64,000 nucleotides of DNA from Mucilaginibacter gotjawali (GTDB taxonomy: Bacteria > Bacteroidota > Bacteroidia > Sphingobacteriales > Sphingobacteriaceae). The DNA is taken from NCBI RefSeq assembly GCF_002355435.1, contig NZ_AP017313.1:620001-684000 (forward strand), written 5' to 3'. Below the pieces are notes generated by a model, which was not told the DNA's origin, searched no databases, and saw nothing but the letters and a program-made list of their open reading frames with translations. Shown in pieces: positions 1 to 7,706 of the stretch. Positions within the stretch are counted from its first letter, which is position 1. Each line of letters begins with the position of its first letter. Both the position numbers and the translations under genes were made by a program.

Positions 1-397
1 CTGCTTTAAATGTTTTCACCACCTGGATAAATTGCTCAGCGGTTTCAAAAAGCATATGCCATTTAATCAGCGTTTTTTCTCCCTGTGCCACAAATTGAAT
101 TGTAGCTGTAAATTTTGGCGCCGAAATATGCTGGTATACTATCTTCTTAAACGGGATGATCTCTGTAAAAATGCTCTTGTTTTTATAGTCAGTGCCATCC
201 GGGCCATGCATTACCAGTTCCCATTCGCCGCCTGCTATAAAGTCCATCTTGCTGATGGTATTGGTAAACCCGTTGGGTCCCCACCAGTTGGCTATATGTT
301 CGGGGTTGGTCCAGGCTTCCCAAACCAATTCAACAGGGGCATTTAATGTCCTGGTAAGGAGTAATTCCCTGTCGCGTGTGCTGCTGTTATTTTCCAT
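1..397 (-). CDS. SRPBCC (AHSA1-like) domain protein, 3' end outside window
   Basis: The minus strand from the ATG at 397 is open to the window edge, so only about the first 132 residues are seen. The N-terminal stretch has the motif WEAWTNPEHIANWWGP, typical of the AHSA1/START-like SRPBCC fold that binds hydrophobic ligands. Its ATG lies inside the last codons of the ArsR-type gene (11-bp overlap), so the two are probably translationally coupled. ArsR plus SRPBCC pairs are common in Bacteroidota. The ligand is unknown. Confidence 0.85.
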   Translation of the reverse strand, partial: MENNSSTRDRELLLTRTLNAPVELVWEAWTNPEHIANWWGPNGFTNTISKMDFIAGGEWELVMHGPDGTDYKNKSIFTEIIPFKKIVYQHISAPKFTATIQFVAQGEKTLIKWHMLFETAEQFIQVVKTFKA

Positions 398-719
398 ATC
401 TTTCTTTTTTTAATTTTTCCAAATACGTTTCCAAAGCATCCAGCTTATTTTCCCAGTGCTGGCGGTACTGGTCCACAAAAGCCGATACCTCGCTCAGTTT
501 ATCCAGTTGCGCTTCACAAAAACGGTCGCGGCCGCGTTGTTTGATGGTAACCAGGCCACAATCGGCTAATATTTTAAGTTGCAGTGAGATAGCCTGCCGG
601 CTTATGTCAAATTTTTCGGCGATGGAATTCACATTATGGGGTTGGGCAGCAATCAGGTTAATGATCGCTCTGCGCGTCGGGTCGGCTATGGCCTGGTATA
701 CGTCTCTTCTGGCTTTCAT
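387..719 (-). CDS. ArsR-family winged-helix transcriptional repressor
   Basis: A 110-residue protein starting at ATG 719. The longer frame to 752 would need a TTG that lies upstream of the likely transcription start. The N-terminus (VYQAIADPTRRAIINLIAAQ) and the following helix-turn-helix (EKFDISRQAISLQLKILADCGLV) are the classic ArsR winged helix. No metal-binding cysteine motif is visible, as in the ArsR proteins that accompany SRPBCC genes. A perfect palindrome overlaps its own promoter, which suggests autorepression. The 3' end overlaps the SRPBCC start. Confidence 0.9.
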   Translation of the reverse strand: MKARRDVYQAIADPTRRAIINLIAAQPHNVNSIAEKFDISRQAISLQLKILADCGLVTIKQRGRDRFCEAQLDKLSEVSAFVDQYRQHWENKLDALETYLEKLKKERYGK

Positions 720-737
720 ATTGGCATTAAGTGCTTG

Positions 738-768
738 CAAATATAAATGCAAGTAATTACTTGCGCAA
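738..768 (-). promoter_or_regulatory. Promoter of the ArsR-SRPBCC operon
   Basis: On the minus strand TATATTTG (738-745) matches the Bacteroidota -7 element TAnnTTTG. A TTG at 766-768 lies 20 bases upstream as a -33 element. The predicted transcription start near 731 leaves a short leader to ATG 719. Confidence 0.65.
749..764. promoter_or_regulatory. Palindromic operator of the ArsR-type repressor
   Basis: GCAAGTAATTACTTGC is a perfect 16-bp palindrome placed between the -33 and -7 elements of the ArsR promoter. This is where a dimeric repressor would block RNA polymerase. Assignment to this regulator is inferred from position. Confidence 0.65.
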
Positions 769-829
769 TTTTTTCTGAAATGATTTCTTTAGCCTGCTGG
801 TTAATCGCAAGCTGTCTTAATCCCTGAAT

Positions 830-859
830 TTTGAAATTTAATTTTTAATTATATATTTG
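830..859 (+). promoter_or_regulatory. Promoter of the lone receiver gene
   Basis: TTTG (830-833), an 18-base spacer and TATATTTG (852-859) match the Bacteroidota primary sigma consensus closely. The predicted start near 866 leaves a leader of about 16 bases to the GTG at 882. Confidence 0.65.
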
Positions 860-881
860 ATCTTCTAAATAATTTATAGCC

Positions 882-1265
882 GTGAAAGTGAAGAAAAAAG
901 TGCTGGTAGTTGAGAACGATTATGATATAAGGAACATTGTTGCTTTTATTTTGGAAGAGGAAGGTTTTGAATGCATGGGCATTCCCGAGCCGCAGTCATT
1001 GGATAGTTTACTGGCCTTTAAACCGCATGTAATCCTGATAGATGAGTTTATCAATAACGAGCCCGGCCACAGGTTATGTTTAAAGATCAAACAATTTGAA
1101 TCCCTCAAACATATTCCCGTTATCATCCTTTCTACAGCAAATAACATCGAACTGATTGCCGAAGAATGTAAAGCCGACGATTATATCCGGAAACCTTTTG
1201 ATGTTGATGAAATGGTAGGTAAGGTTATTACGGTGATCGATAAACAACCGCTTACACTTAATTAA
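882..1265 (+). CDS. Single-domain response regulator (CheY-like receiver)
   Basis: A 127-residue stand-alone receiver domain with a GTG start. The acidic pocket is E11/D13, the likely phospho-acceptor is D54 in HVILIDEF, the switch residue is the Ser/Thr pair in VIILST, and the conserved lysine is in IRKPF. There is no output domain, so it probably works by protein contact in a phosphorelay. No cognate kinase is adjacent. The start fits a strong promoter just upstream. Confidence 0.9.
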   Translation: MKVKKKVLVVENDYDIRNIVAFILEEEGFECMGIPEPQSLDSLLAFKPHVILIDEFINNEPGHRLCLKIKQFESLKHIPVIILSTANNIELIAEECKADDYIRKPFDVDEMVGKVITVIDKQPLTLN

Positions 1266-1341
1266 TACCAAGTCTGCACTAAAACATTCCCGTCGGGGTG
1301 TTTCAACAGGCAATATTCAGCTTTTAAAGGGTTAAAAATAA

Positions 1342-1373
1342 TTTGCTATTTTGGCCGTTTGTCTTTATATTTG
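1342..1373 (+). promoter_or_regulatory. Promoter of the Xre/RES toxin-antitoxin operon
   Basis: TTTG (1342-1345), a 20-base spacer and TATATTTG (1366-1373). Transcription would begin close to 1380, which makes upstream start codons unlikely and favours ATG 1392 for the antitoxin. Confidence 0.6.
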
Positions 1374-1391
1374 ATGACATATGTCTGTTTT

Positions 1392-1877
1392 ATGGAAAAG
1401 CCGAAACCATTTGATTTAAAGGAATTAGGCAATACAGGTGATGAAAGCTGTAAAGCATGGTGGTATTTTATCCCCGGTGAACATTCAGAGGCAAAAGCCG
1501 GATGTACTGAAAGGATGGATGTTATCAGCTGCCTGAGGCAGGGATTTCCTTTTGAAACCGTAAATTTTGTGCTCGAAAACACGTGCGTTTCCCGCAAAGA
1601 TCTTTCAAACATTCTGCATATCAGCACAAGGCAACTAAACCGATACCATAACGAGGACCGGCTTTCGGCGGAACAGTCGAATTTTTTGTATGAATTGAGC
1701 CGGCTGTATGTAAGGGGCGAGGATGTTTTTGGAGATCGGCACACTTTTGAAAATTGGCTGCAAAGGCCCCAGATGGCACTTGGCATGGAAGTCCCATTGC
1801 AACTCCTCGATACTTCCGAAGGTTTCAGGATGGTGAGCGACCTGTTATCGCAAATTGAGTACGGATTTTACTCATGA
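1392..1877 (+). CDS. Xre/MbcA/ParS-type antitoxin
   Basis: A 161-residue protein from ATG 1392; upstream in-frame starts (TTG 1359, ATG 1374) fall at or before the predicted transcription start. The middle part (RKDLSNILHISTRQLNRY) is a divergent HTH, and the C-terminus (ALGMEVPLQLLDTSEGFRMV) is the typical toxin-binding DUF2384 end. It overlaps the RES toxin gene by four bases (ATGA), the usual layout of RES-Xre type II modules. It should neutralise the toxin and repress the operon. Confidence 0.9.
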   Translation: MEKPKPFDLKELGNTGDESCKAWWYFIPGEHSEAKAGCTERMDVISCLRQGFPFETVNFVLENTCVSRKDLSNILHISTRQLNRYHNEDRLSAEQSNFLYELSRLYVRGEDVFGDRHTFENWLQRPQMALGMEVPLQLLDTSEGFRMVSDLLSQIEYGFYS

Positions 1878-2344
1878 TCCTTTATCGTATTGCCCGTGAA
1901 AAATACGCTGCCGACCTTAGCGGGCGCGGGGGATTGTTGTCCTCGGCGCGCTGGCACGATCATTTGCCCGTTATTTACACGTCTTTCAATTCTGCTACGT
2001 GTATCCTTGAAAAGCTGGTCCATTTATTACCTGAAGAGATCCACCATGATTTAATGATGTGCATGATATCGGTAGATGAATCTCTCGCCAGCGAGATTAT
2101 CGAAATTGAACAATTACCTTCAAACTGGAAGCATTATCCGGCGCCTGAGATCTTGAAAAGAATTGGTAACGCCTGGCTAACCGCCAAAAGCTCACCTCTG
2201 CTGTTCGTGCCAAGTGTGATCGATCCTTATTCGCAAAATGTGCTGATCAACCCCTTGCACCCCGGCGCAGCCCGCATTACCGTTGAAAAAATGGAACCTT
2301 TTACGTATGATGAACGCCTTACTGTCCACTGGAAAAAGAAATAG
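1874..2344 (+). CDS. RES-domain toxin (predicted NAD+-degrading)
   Basis: A 156-residue protein beginning MILYRIAREKYAADLSGRGG, as RES proteins do. The family is named after conserved Arg, Glu and Ser. Candidates here are an N-terminal Arg, the Glu of the CILEKLVH helix and the Ser in LFVPSVID. Known RES toxins (MbcT, ParT types) degrade NAD+ or ADP-ribosylate a target; the exact reaction here cannot be read from sequence. Length is typical, so the module looks intact. It converges on the GH20-type gene with a 33-bp gap. Confidence 0.9.
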   Translation: MILYRIAREKYAADLSGRGGLLSSARWHDHLPVIYTSFNSATCILEKLVHLLPEEIHHDLMMCMISVDESLASEIIEIEQLPSNWKHYPAPEILKRIGNAWLTAKSSPLLFVPSVIDPYSQNVLINPLHPGAARITVEKMEPFTYDERLTVHWKKK

Positions 2345-2377
2345 AAGAAATTCAATGGACCCATTAAAAGTAGCCCC

Positions 2378-3508
2378 CTATTTTCCGCCTATACCACCCT
2401 GTTCCAGCTGCGCCATCTTATCATACATAACCCTGAAAGTGTTCCAGGGGCTGTTGTCATTATCTTTAGGATTAACTGTTCTACCATAATAGCCATTTAA
2501 AAACTGCACAGGCGACGACCATACCGTCTCGGCGATCCCGTAAAAACGCCCTTTTAATTCCTTGCCCGATATTGCTCTTGACCGGTACAGATCCTCCACC
2601 TGTTCTACGGCAACGTCAGGCCGGTTCCAGGTGCAGGTAACTACCCTAAGCCCTTTCAGCGCAAAATAAACGGCAGTCTGGTTGTCCTGGTCATATTGCC
2701 AGTCGCAGATTACTACATCACGGGGGATCAGGTCAACAGCGCGGTAAGTGTCGTTATAGCTTGCTGCCCATTCGCCAATACCGGTTGCACGGCCATCAAT
2801 CAGGCGGTCGCCCCATATCCAAAGCTCTTTGCCCCGTTCGGCCAAATGATCCCGGATAGTTTGTACCTCATTGGCAAAAAGTACTGCCTTATCCCGGCCG
2901 GCACAGCGCGGGCATTTATCTTCGCCCAGGTAAAAAACTTCATCCATGCCGGCGTGAAAGGCAGAGGCTTCAAAAACTTCCATGATCTCATCTACCAAAT
3001 CAAAAACCACTTTGTGCACGCCAGGATGCAGCGGGCAATAGCTGCGGCAATAAAGGTTGTCGGCATTTGGCCATTTATAATCGGCCGGCGCAGGCATTTT
3101 TATCCATGGCGTTTCATCAAATTCAGGGTAAACCTGCAGTAATTTCTCAGTTTTTGCCGCCCAGCTCTGATGCCCCAGCAGGTTAATTTGAGGGATGATG
3201 CTGATGCCATCCTTTTTGCAGGCTTCCAATATAATTTTAACATCATGTTTGGATAAAGCTGCAGAGTCCCTTAGCTCGGGGTGACTTTTATATTCATAGT
3301 TAAAATCTATCCGCAGGATCAGTGTGTTCACTTTGCGGGGTGCAAGTTCTTCATTAATAAATTTTACAAAATCAGCAACTCCGCTTGGTTTGGGCGCAGC
3401 TATAATAAACCCCTTGACCTGGAACAGGCTATCGGTTTTTGCTTGTGCAAAAATGCTCTCGCTAACTAAGCTGATCAGAAACAGCAGCAGGTATGGATAC
3501 TTTTTCAT
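2378..3508 (-). CDS. Exported GH20-type glycoside hydrolase (beta-hexosaminidase-like)
   Basis: A 376-residue protein; ATG 3508 was chosen because it opens a good signal peptide (MKKYPYLLLFLISLVSESIFAQ), whereas the longer frame to 3607 adds an unlikely N-terminus. The core is a TIM barrel with the GH20 signature HAGMDEVF; D189 and E190 are the expected catalytic Asp-Glu pair of substrate-assisted hexosaminidases. A CPRC cysteine pair follows. It lacks the extra N-terminal domain of classical GH20 enzymes. The substrate is unknown; a terminal beta-GlcNAc/GalNAc is the family default. Confidence 0.8.
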   Translation of the reverse strand: MKKYPYLLLFLISLVSESIFAQAKTDSLFQVKGFIIAAPKPSGVADFVKFINEELAPRKVNTLILRIDFNYEYKSHPELRDSAALSKHDVKIILEACKKDGISIIPQINLLGHQSWAAKTEKLLQVYPEFDETPWIKMPAPADYKWPNADNLYCRSYCPLHPGVHKVVFDLVDEIMEVFEASAFHAGMDEVFYLGEDKCPRCAGRDKAVLFANEVQTIRDHLAERGKELWIWGDRLIDGRATGIGEWAASYNDTYRAVDLIPRDVVICDWQYDQDNQTAVYFALKGLRVVTCTWNRPDVAVEQVEDLYRSRAISGKELKGRFYGIAETVWSSPVQFLNGYYGRTVNPKDNDNSPWNTFRVMYDKMAQLEQGGIGGK

Positions 3509-3672
3509 TTTGACAAAAATTAAGCTGGTAATTATCCCGACCGCCCCGGCTATACCCGGCCCGGAATACACATGTACAATGTAAATAAAAATCGGCAATC
3601 CAAACAAAGGTCACTGTATTGTTGCTCAAGCCCATGTGTCAACTACTTACTAAAATATACCGCTTCATCGGT

Positions 3673-3704
3673 ATTGTGCCGGGTGGCTGCTTCAGATAGC
3701 TTTG
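3673..3704 (+). promoter_or_regulatory. Promoter of the small exported protein operon
   Basis: ATTG (3673-3676), a 20-base spacer and TAGCTTTG (3697-3704) fit the Bacteroidota promoter. The ATG at 3730 lies about 19 bases after the predicted start. No other promoter is obvious before 7629. Confidence 0.55.
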
Positions 3705-3729
3705 ATAAACACTAAAATCGTTATCAATC

Positions 3730-4218
3730 ATGAAAATTCAACTGCTCATCTTCATTGCCCTGGTAAGTTTTGGCTTATCGGCGCAAGCACAAACCGAAGC
3801 GCCGGTAATAACCGAACTACACCAGTTATTACAAAGTGCCAAAAGCAATTTTACCAACGAGATTGGAAAGAAAGTGGAGGAAGATACCGTTACCCAAAAC
3901 GTTTATTACGAGGCCAAAAAGCCGGCGGTAGCTGCCGACGCTTTTATCTTACATGTAAAGGCAGGCCAAAATATGTTCATTTTAAATTATGACGCAACAG
4001 GCGACAAGTTAACTGCCCTGATACCAATTGTTGGCCAGTACATAGATGAATTGAACAAAATGGTAAAAACCGGTGATTATACCGGGAATGATTACAACAA
4101 TGAAAAAGGAAAAGCCGTTACCGACATCCACGATAAAGACGGCAACCTGGTTTTACGGTACACCAGCGATAAGGTGAGCCAAACAGTTTATTTATATGGA
4201 TTTACAAACAACAAATAA
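3730..4218 (+). CDS. Hypothetical exported protein, first gene of operon
   Basis: A 162-residue protein with a signal peptide (MKIQLLIFIALVSFGLSAQAQ). I do not recognise a family. After the signal comes a short helical region (ITELHQLLQSAKSNF) and a beta-rich part with many charged residues, including paired Asp-Lys turns. It lacks the C-terminal YYC motif of the three following proteins. It sits 1 bp before the next gene and is likely cotranscribed with it. Confidence 0.7.
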   Translation: MKIQLLIFIALVSFGLSAQAQTEAPVITELHQLLQSAKSNFTNEIGKKVEEDTVTQNVYYEAKKPAVAADAFILHVKAGQNMFILNYDATGDKLTALIPIVGQYIDELNKMVKTGDYTGNDYNNEKGKAVTDIHDKDGNLVLRYTSDKVSQTVYLYGFTNNK

Positions 4219-4219
4219 T

Positions 4220-4702
4220 ATGAAAAAAGTAGTTTTAATATGGTTGCTGGTGGTGTCGCTGCTGTTTTGCGCCGCCAAATTATTCGCGCAAACGCCCGGA
4301 CAGCAATCAGCCAGGACTTTTAAACAGTTTTATTTCCATAGAGTCAACTCAGCTATCCTGCGGGACAACCTGATGACAACGGAATTAGTGAACACAATGC
4401 CCGGCCCGAAAAACGGCAGCATTAGCATCAACCTAAGTGATAACTCGCTAAAAATAGCCGCCGATGGCGAAGACGATAAAAATTACACCATAAAAAACGT
4501 TGGCGCCGAAACCACCGATCAATACGGTAACAAAAAGCTCATCATTGCATGTACCGACGCCGCGGGCAAAAGTTGCACTGCTACCATCCGGCGCGAGTAT
4601 GCTTACAGGTCGGATAATGAAATGGTCATTAATATCACCTACCCTAACGGTACAGGGAAAGGGTACTACTGCACTTTGGAAGAGAACTTATTTACGAACT
4701 AA
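4220..4702 (+). CDS. Hypothetical exported protein, paralogue 1 of 3
   Basis: A 160-residue protein; ATG 4220 opens the signal peptide (MKKVVLIWLLVVSLLFCAAKLFAQ) and follows the previous stop by one base. The mature part has an ISINLSDNSLKI strand pair, a CTDAAGKSCTATI segment and ends near GKGYYCTLEENLF. The next two genes share the same order of elements (a short strand with Asp-Ser, a Cys-containing middle strand, a C-terminal Tyr-Cys), so they look like diverged tandem copies. Function unknown. Confidence 0.7.
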   Translation: MKKVVLIWLLVVSLLFCAAKLFAQTPGQQSARTFKQFYFHRVNSAILRDNLMTTELVNTMPGPKNGSISINLSDNSLKIAADGEDDKNYTIKNVGAETTDQYGNKKLIIACTDAAGKSCTATIRREYAYRSDNEMVINITYPNGTGKGYYCTLEENLFTN

Positions 4703-4707
4703 ACAAC

Positions 4708-5124
4708 ATGAAAAAGATAATCACAACCCTGATTTTAAGCGGGGTGTTTATTACTGCTTTCGCGCAAAAAACATTTAAACCAATTCATTACACCATGATC
4801 ATCTCCGGAGCCAATAAAAACGCCGCCTCAGGGGATATTAAGGTCAATATGAAAGATTCCACCATTATCATCGGCGAAGGCCCGGCAAAAAAATTCAAGA
4901 TCGAAATGATGGCGCCCGAACAAAACGCATTATCTGATGATAAGTCCTTGACAACATGGTTGAGCTTTCTTTGTAACGGCAGCGATAGCAAATCGTACAC
5001 CATAATGATAGCACGGCAGCAACAGCCCAACGGCACCAAAATAATGAACGTACAGGTAAACTGCGACGGTGCAGATCCGGTAGTTTATGACTGCGACTAC
5101 CTCCAGGAACTATACACTGACTGA
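4708..5124 (+). CDS. Hypothetical exported protein, paralogue 2 of 3
   Basis: A 138-residue protein with a signal peptide (MKKIITTLILSGVFITAFAQ). The mature N-terminus KTFKPIHYT and the C-terminus YDCDYLQELYTD closely resemble those of the next gene (KAFKPIHFT, YYCDYLKKLY), which argues for tandem duplication. The middle has IKVNMKDSTIIIGEG, matching IQVNAKDSLFTISVD of the neighbour. Two or three cysteines could form a disulfide in the periplasm. No known family recognised. Confidence 0.7.
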   Translation: MKKIITTLILSGVFITAFAQKTFKPIHYTMIISGANKNAASGDIKVNMKDSTIIIGEGPAKKFKIEMMAPEQNALSDDKSLTTWLSFLCNGSDSKSYTIMIARQQQPNGTKIMNVQVNCDGADPVVYDCDYLQELYTD

Positions 5125-5143
5125 CCCTATAGCTACTATAACC

Positions 5144-5581
5144 ATGAAAAAATTATTTAGCACCATCATACTTTGCGGACTGCTTTTTACAGCTTTTGCA
5201 CAAAAAGCGTTTAAGCCCATTCACTTTACGTCCTATATGCAAACCCAAAAATCACTGGATTTTAATGGAGATAAGGACGGCCCGGAACAGCATGTATCCG
5301 GGATGATCCAGGTAAACGCAAAGGATTCGTTATTCACTATATCTGTTGATACCCAGGTAGTATTAAAACTAAGGATATTGACCATCGGCGACGAATTTGC
5401 TGACGGCCAATACGATAAGGTTGTTCAGCTTTCGTGTATGGACGATGCCGGGAAAAAATACGGGATCAGGATAGTTCGCACAAAAACCTCATCCTACACT
5501 TACATGAAAATGTATATATCACCGGCATCAACTATGATTTATCAAACTTATTACTGTGATTATTTAAAGAAATTATATTAA
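5144..5581 (+). CDS. Hypothetical exported protein, paralogue 3 of 3
   Basis: A 145-residue protein; ATG 5144 opens the signal peptide (MKKLFSTIILCGLLFTAFAQ), so the longer frame from 5087 is not used. It shares the FKPIH N-terminus, the VNAKDS strand, a CMDDAGKKYGIRIVR segment and the C-terminal YYCDYLKKLY with its upstream neighbours. Its stop codon TAA shares a base with the ATG of the TPR gene (TAATG), so the two are probably coupled. Confidence 0.7.
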   Translation: MKKLFSTIILCGLLFTAFAQKAFKPIHFTSYMQTQKSLDFNGDKDGPEQHVSGMIQVNAKDSLFTISVDTQVVLKLRILTIGDEFADGQYDKVVQLSCMDDAGKKYGIRIVRTKTSSYTYMKMYISPASTMIYQTYYCDYLKKLY

Positions 5582-6774
5582 TGAAAAAGCTCATCACAAC
5601 ATTGGTTTTGTTGCTTGCTGCGGGCATCACTTTCTGTCAGCCCACTCTCAGCCCATTAGAACAGGCCGGCACCGACCTTTACAAACAAGGGAAAATGGAT
5701 GAGGCCATTACCTCCTTTAAAAAAGCATTGGTAGAAAACCCGCAAAGCCTGTATAGTATGAACGCGCTGGGCAACCTGTACCTGATGAATACCAATTACC
5801 AGGATGCTTATACGGTGGCGGATAAGGGCTTTAAACTTACCGGCGGCGCGCCAAATTTTATGGTGGTAAAGGCAAAGGCCGCTATCCGCATCAACAAAGC
5901 GCAGGAAGCCTTAACCATGGTGGATGATTATTTAAAAACCCATCAGCCTGATTTTATGATGCTGTTTGTGAAAGGCTCGGCGTATAATGTTTTAGGCGAC
6001 AGGCAGCAGGCTTTAACCTATTTTAGCCAAAGCCTTGCCGCTAACCCCGATTTCCCTGATGCTTACCTGGGCCGGGGCAAGGACCTGGATGATATCGGCC
6101 GTTACCCCCAGGCTTTAAAAGACCTGGATAAATATATTTCCATAAGGGATGATAACGCGACTGCTTATTATTACAGGGCCCTGGTTTACTTTCATTCAAA
6201 GAATTTAGATGCCGCATTGGGCGATTGTAATAAATCCCTGGAACTGTCCCCTAAATATTTCGAGGCGCTGGAATTTCGCGGAGTATTGTATACCGACTTG
6301 AAGCAAACCGATAAAGCTGTTGCCGACCTGAACGCTGCAATCGCCCTGGCGCCTGACCTTGCGGTCTCTTACTACCACCTGGCTGGTGCCTATATGTACG
6401 CAAAGCAATACGACAAAGGTTTACCTTTCATTAATAGGGCAATTGAAATTATACCTAACGCCCAAGAGTACTTCTGGATCAGGTGCAGGCTTTACCTGTA
6501 TCTAAATAAATACACCGAAGCATTAGCCGACGCCCAAAAAGCGATGGCCCTGGACGCAAAATCGCCGGATAGCTTTCTATTACTGGCAACGGCACAATAC
6601 AACCTGGATAAATACGACGAGGCCTTACAGGTGATAGCCAAAGGCCTTGTGATAAATCCCGATTATTATCTTTTGTACATGCTGCGTGCCTCAATGTACC
6701 GCGATAAAGGGAACAATGCATTGGCCGATGCTGATGACCAAAAAGCCAAACAACTTGCTGGTAATATCAAATAA
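5581..6774 (+). CDS. Exported TPR-repeat protein
   Basis: A 397-residue protein with a signal peptide (MKKLITTLVLLLAAGITFCQ) followed almost entirely by tetratricopeptide repeats. About ten helix pairs can be counted, with repeated motifs such as AITSFKKALVENPQSLYSMNALGNLY, ALTYFSQSLAANPDFPDAYLGRG and ALGDCNKSLELSPKYFEALEFRG. TPRs form a solenoid for protein binding; here it would act in the periplasm, perhaps as a scaffold for products of the same operon (inference). It is directly followed by the MORN gene with no intergenic gap. Confidence 0.85.
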   Translation: MKKLITTLVLLLAAGITFCQPTLSPLEQAGTDLYKQGKMDEAITSFKKALVENPQSLYSMNALGNLYLMNTNYQDAYTVADKGFKLTGGAPNFMVVKAKAAIRINKAQEALTMVDDYLKTHQPDFMMLFVKGSAYNVLGDRQQALTYFSQSLAANPDFPDAYLGRGKDLDDIGRYPQALKDLDKYISIRDDNATAYYYRALVYFHSKNLDAALGDCNKSLELSPKYFEALEFRGVLYTDLKQTDKAVADLNAAIALAPDLAVSYYHLAGAYMYAKQYDKGLPFINRAIEIIPNAQEYFWIRCRLYLYLNKYTEALADAQKAMALDAKSPDSFLLLATAQYNLDKYDEALQVIAKGLVINPDYYLLYMLRASMYRDKGNNALADADDQKAKQLAGNIK

Positions 6775-7629
6775 ATGAAAACTGTAATTGCAATAATCCT
6801 GGTGATGTCTGCTACCCGTTTGTACGCGCAATGTACGTCGGGTAACTGCACCACCGGCACCGGCACTTATAATTATGGCTGGTGCGTGTACACCGGTGAA
6901 TTTAAAAACGGCAAGCCCGAGGGTAAAGGTGTAATGAAATACGATGATTATACCTACATGGGGCCGTTTGTAAATGGGTTGGAAGAGGGCGAAGGGGTGA
7001 TCATCAACAAAGATGGCTCCCGCGAAAATGCAAGCTATCAGGCAGGTAAAAAGATCGTTTCGCAACTTGAGCGGGTTGCGCCCGAGGACTATAATCGGCT
7101 TGTTACGCAGAATATCCGCTGCATCAGCGGCGATTGCATTACCGGCTATGGCACTTTTCAGTTTGATTCGGGCGGAAAATATACCGGATATTTTAAAAAT
7201 AGGCACTTTGACGGCCAGGGGAAATTCGAATTTGCCAACGGAGATAAATTTGAGGGTAATTTTCACGATAACGAAAAGGTAAGCGGCGTATATCGCTATT
7301 TTACCGGCGCGGTTTACAGGGGCAATTACGATAGCCGGGGAATGGAATATAATGGAACAATAACATCGCCCAACGGCTTTAGCATACCTTATGTAAATGG
7401 CGTTGCAGTAATTCCTGTCGCGCCGGTAATTCCGCCGGGCGCTGATCTGCGTGGTGATCAGCCCCAAAAGGCAGCACCGTCCGGTCCGGTAAAAATTGCC
7501 TGTTCGGTATGTTTTGGCTCGGGCGTTCAAAGGCATGTTGAAGATTGGTCGGGCCCGGCAAACACGCACCTCGTTTCTGTGTCTACGCCATGTTACAAAT
7601 GCCACGGAACCGGTTATGAGCTTTATTAA
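6775..7629 (+). CDS. Exported MORN-repeat protein with C-terminal DnaJ-like zinc motifs
   Basis: A 284-residue protein whose ATG directly follows the TPR stop codon. After a short signal peptide come MORN repeats (YTGEFKNGKPEGKGVMKY, YMGPFVNGLEEGEGVI, YTGYFKNRHFDGQGKFEF, FEGNFHDNEKVSG). The last 60 residues carry two CxxCxGxG motifs, CSVCFGSG and CYKCHGTG, like half of the DnaJ zinc domain. MORN repeats often bind lipids or proteins. MORN plus such a zinc ribbon in an exported protein is unusual. Function unknown. Confidence 0.8.
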   Translation: MKTVIAIILVMSATRLYAQCTSGNCTTGTGTYNYGWCVYTGEFKNGKPEGKGVMKYDDYTYMGPFVNGLEEGEGVIINKDGSRENASYQAGKKIVSQLERVAPEDYNRLVTQNIRCISGDCITGYGTFQFDSGGKYTGYFKNRHFDGQGKFEFANGDKFEGNFHDNEKVSGVYRYFTGAVYRGNYDSRGMEYNGTITSPNGFSIPYVNGVAVIPVAPVIPPGADLRGDQPQKAAPSGPVKIACSVCFGSGVQRHVEDWSGPANTHLVSVSTPCYKCHGTGYELY

Positions 7630-7706
7630 ACGCAGATATTTAATTATTTTATCTTATTAATATCGCATCACCTCATATTTTTTATATATTCATTCATAAA
7701 TCTTTT

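Noticed and set aside
6691..7605. 304-codon open frame on the minus strand
   Set aside because: It lies entirely opposite the MORN gene; its composition (long runs of Ile/Ala/Arg) is that of a complementary-strand shadow and the plus-strand frame has clear MORN motifs.
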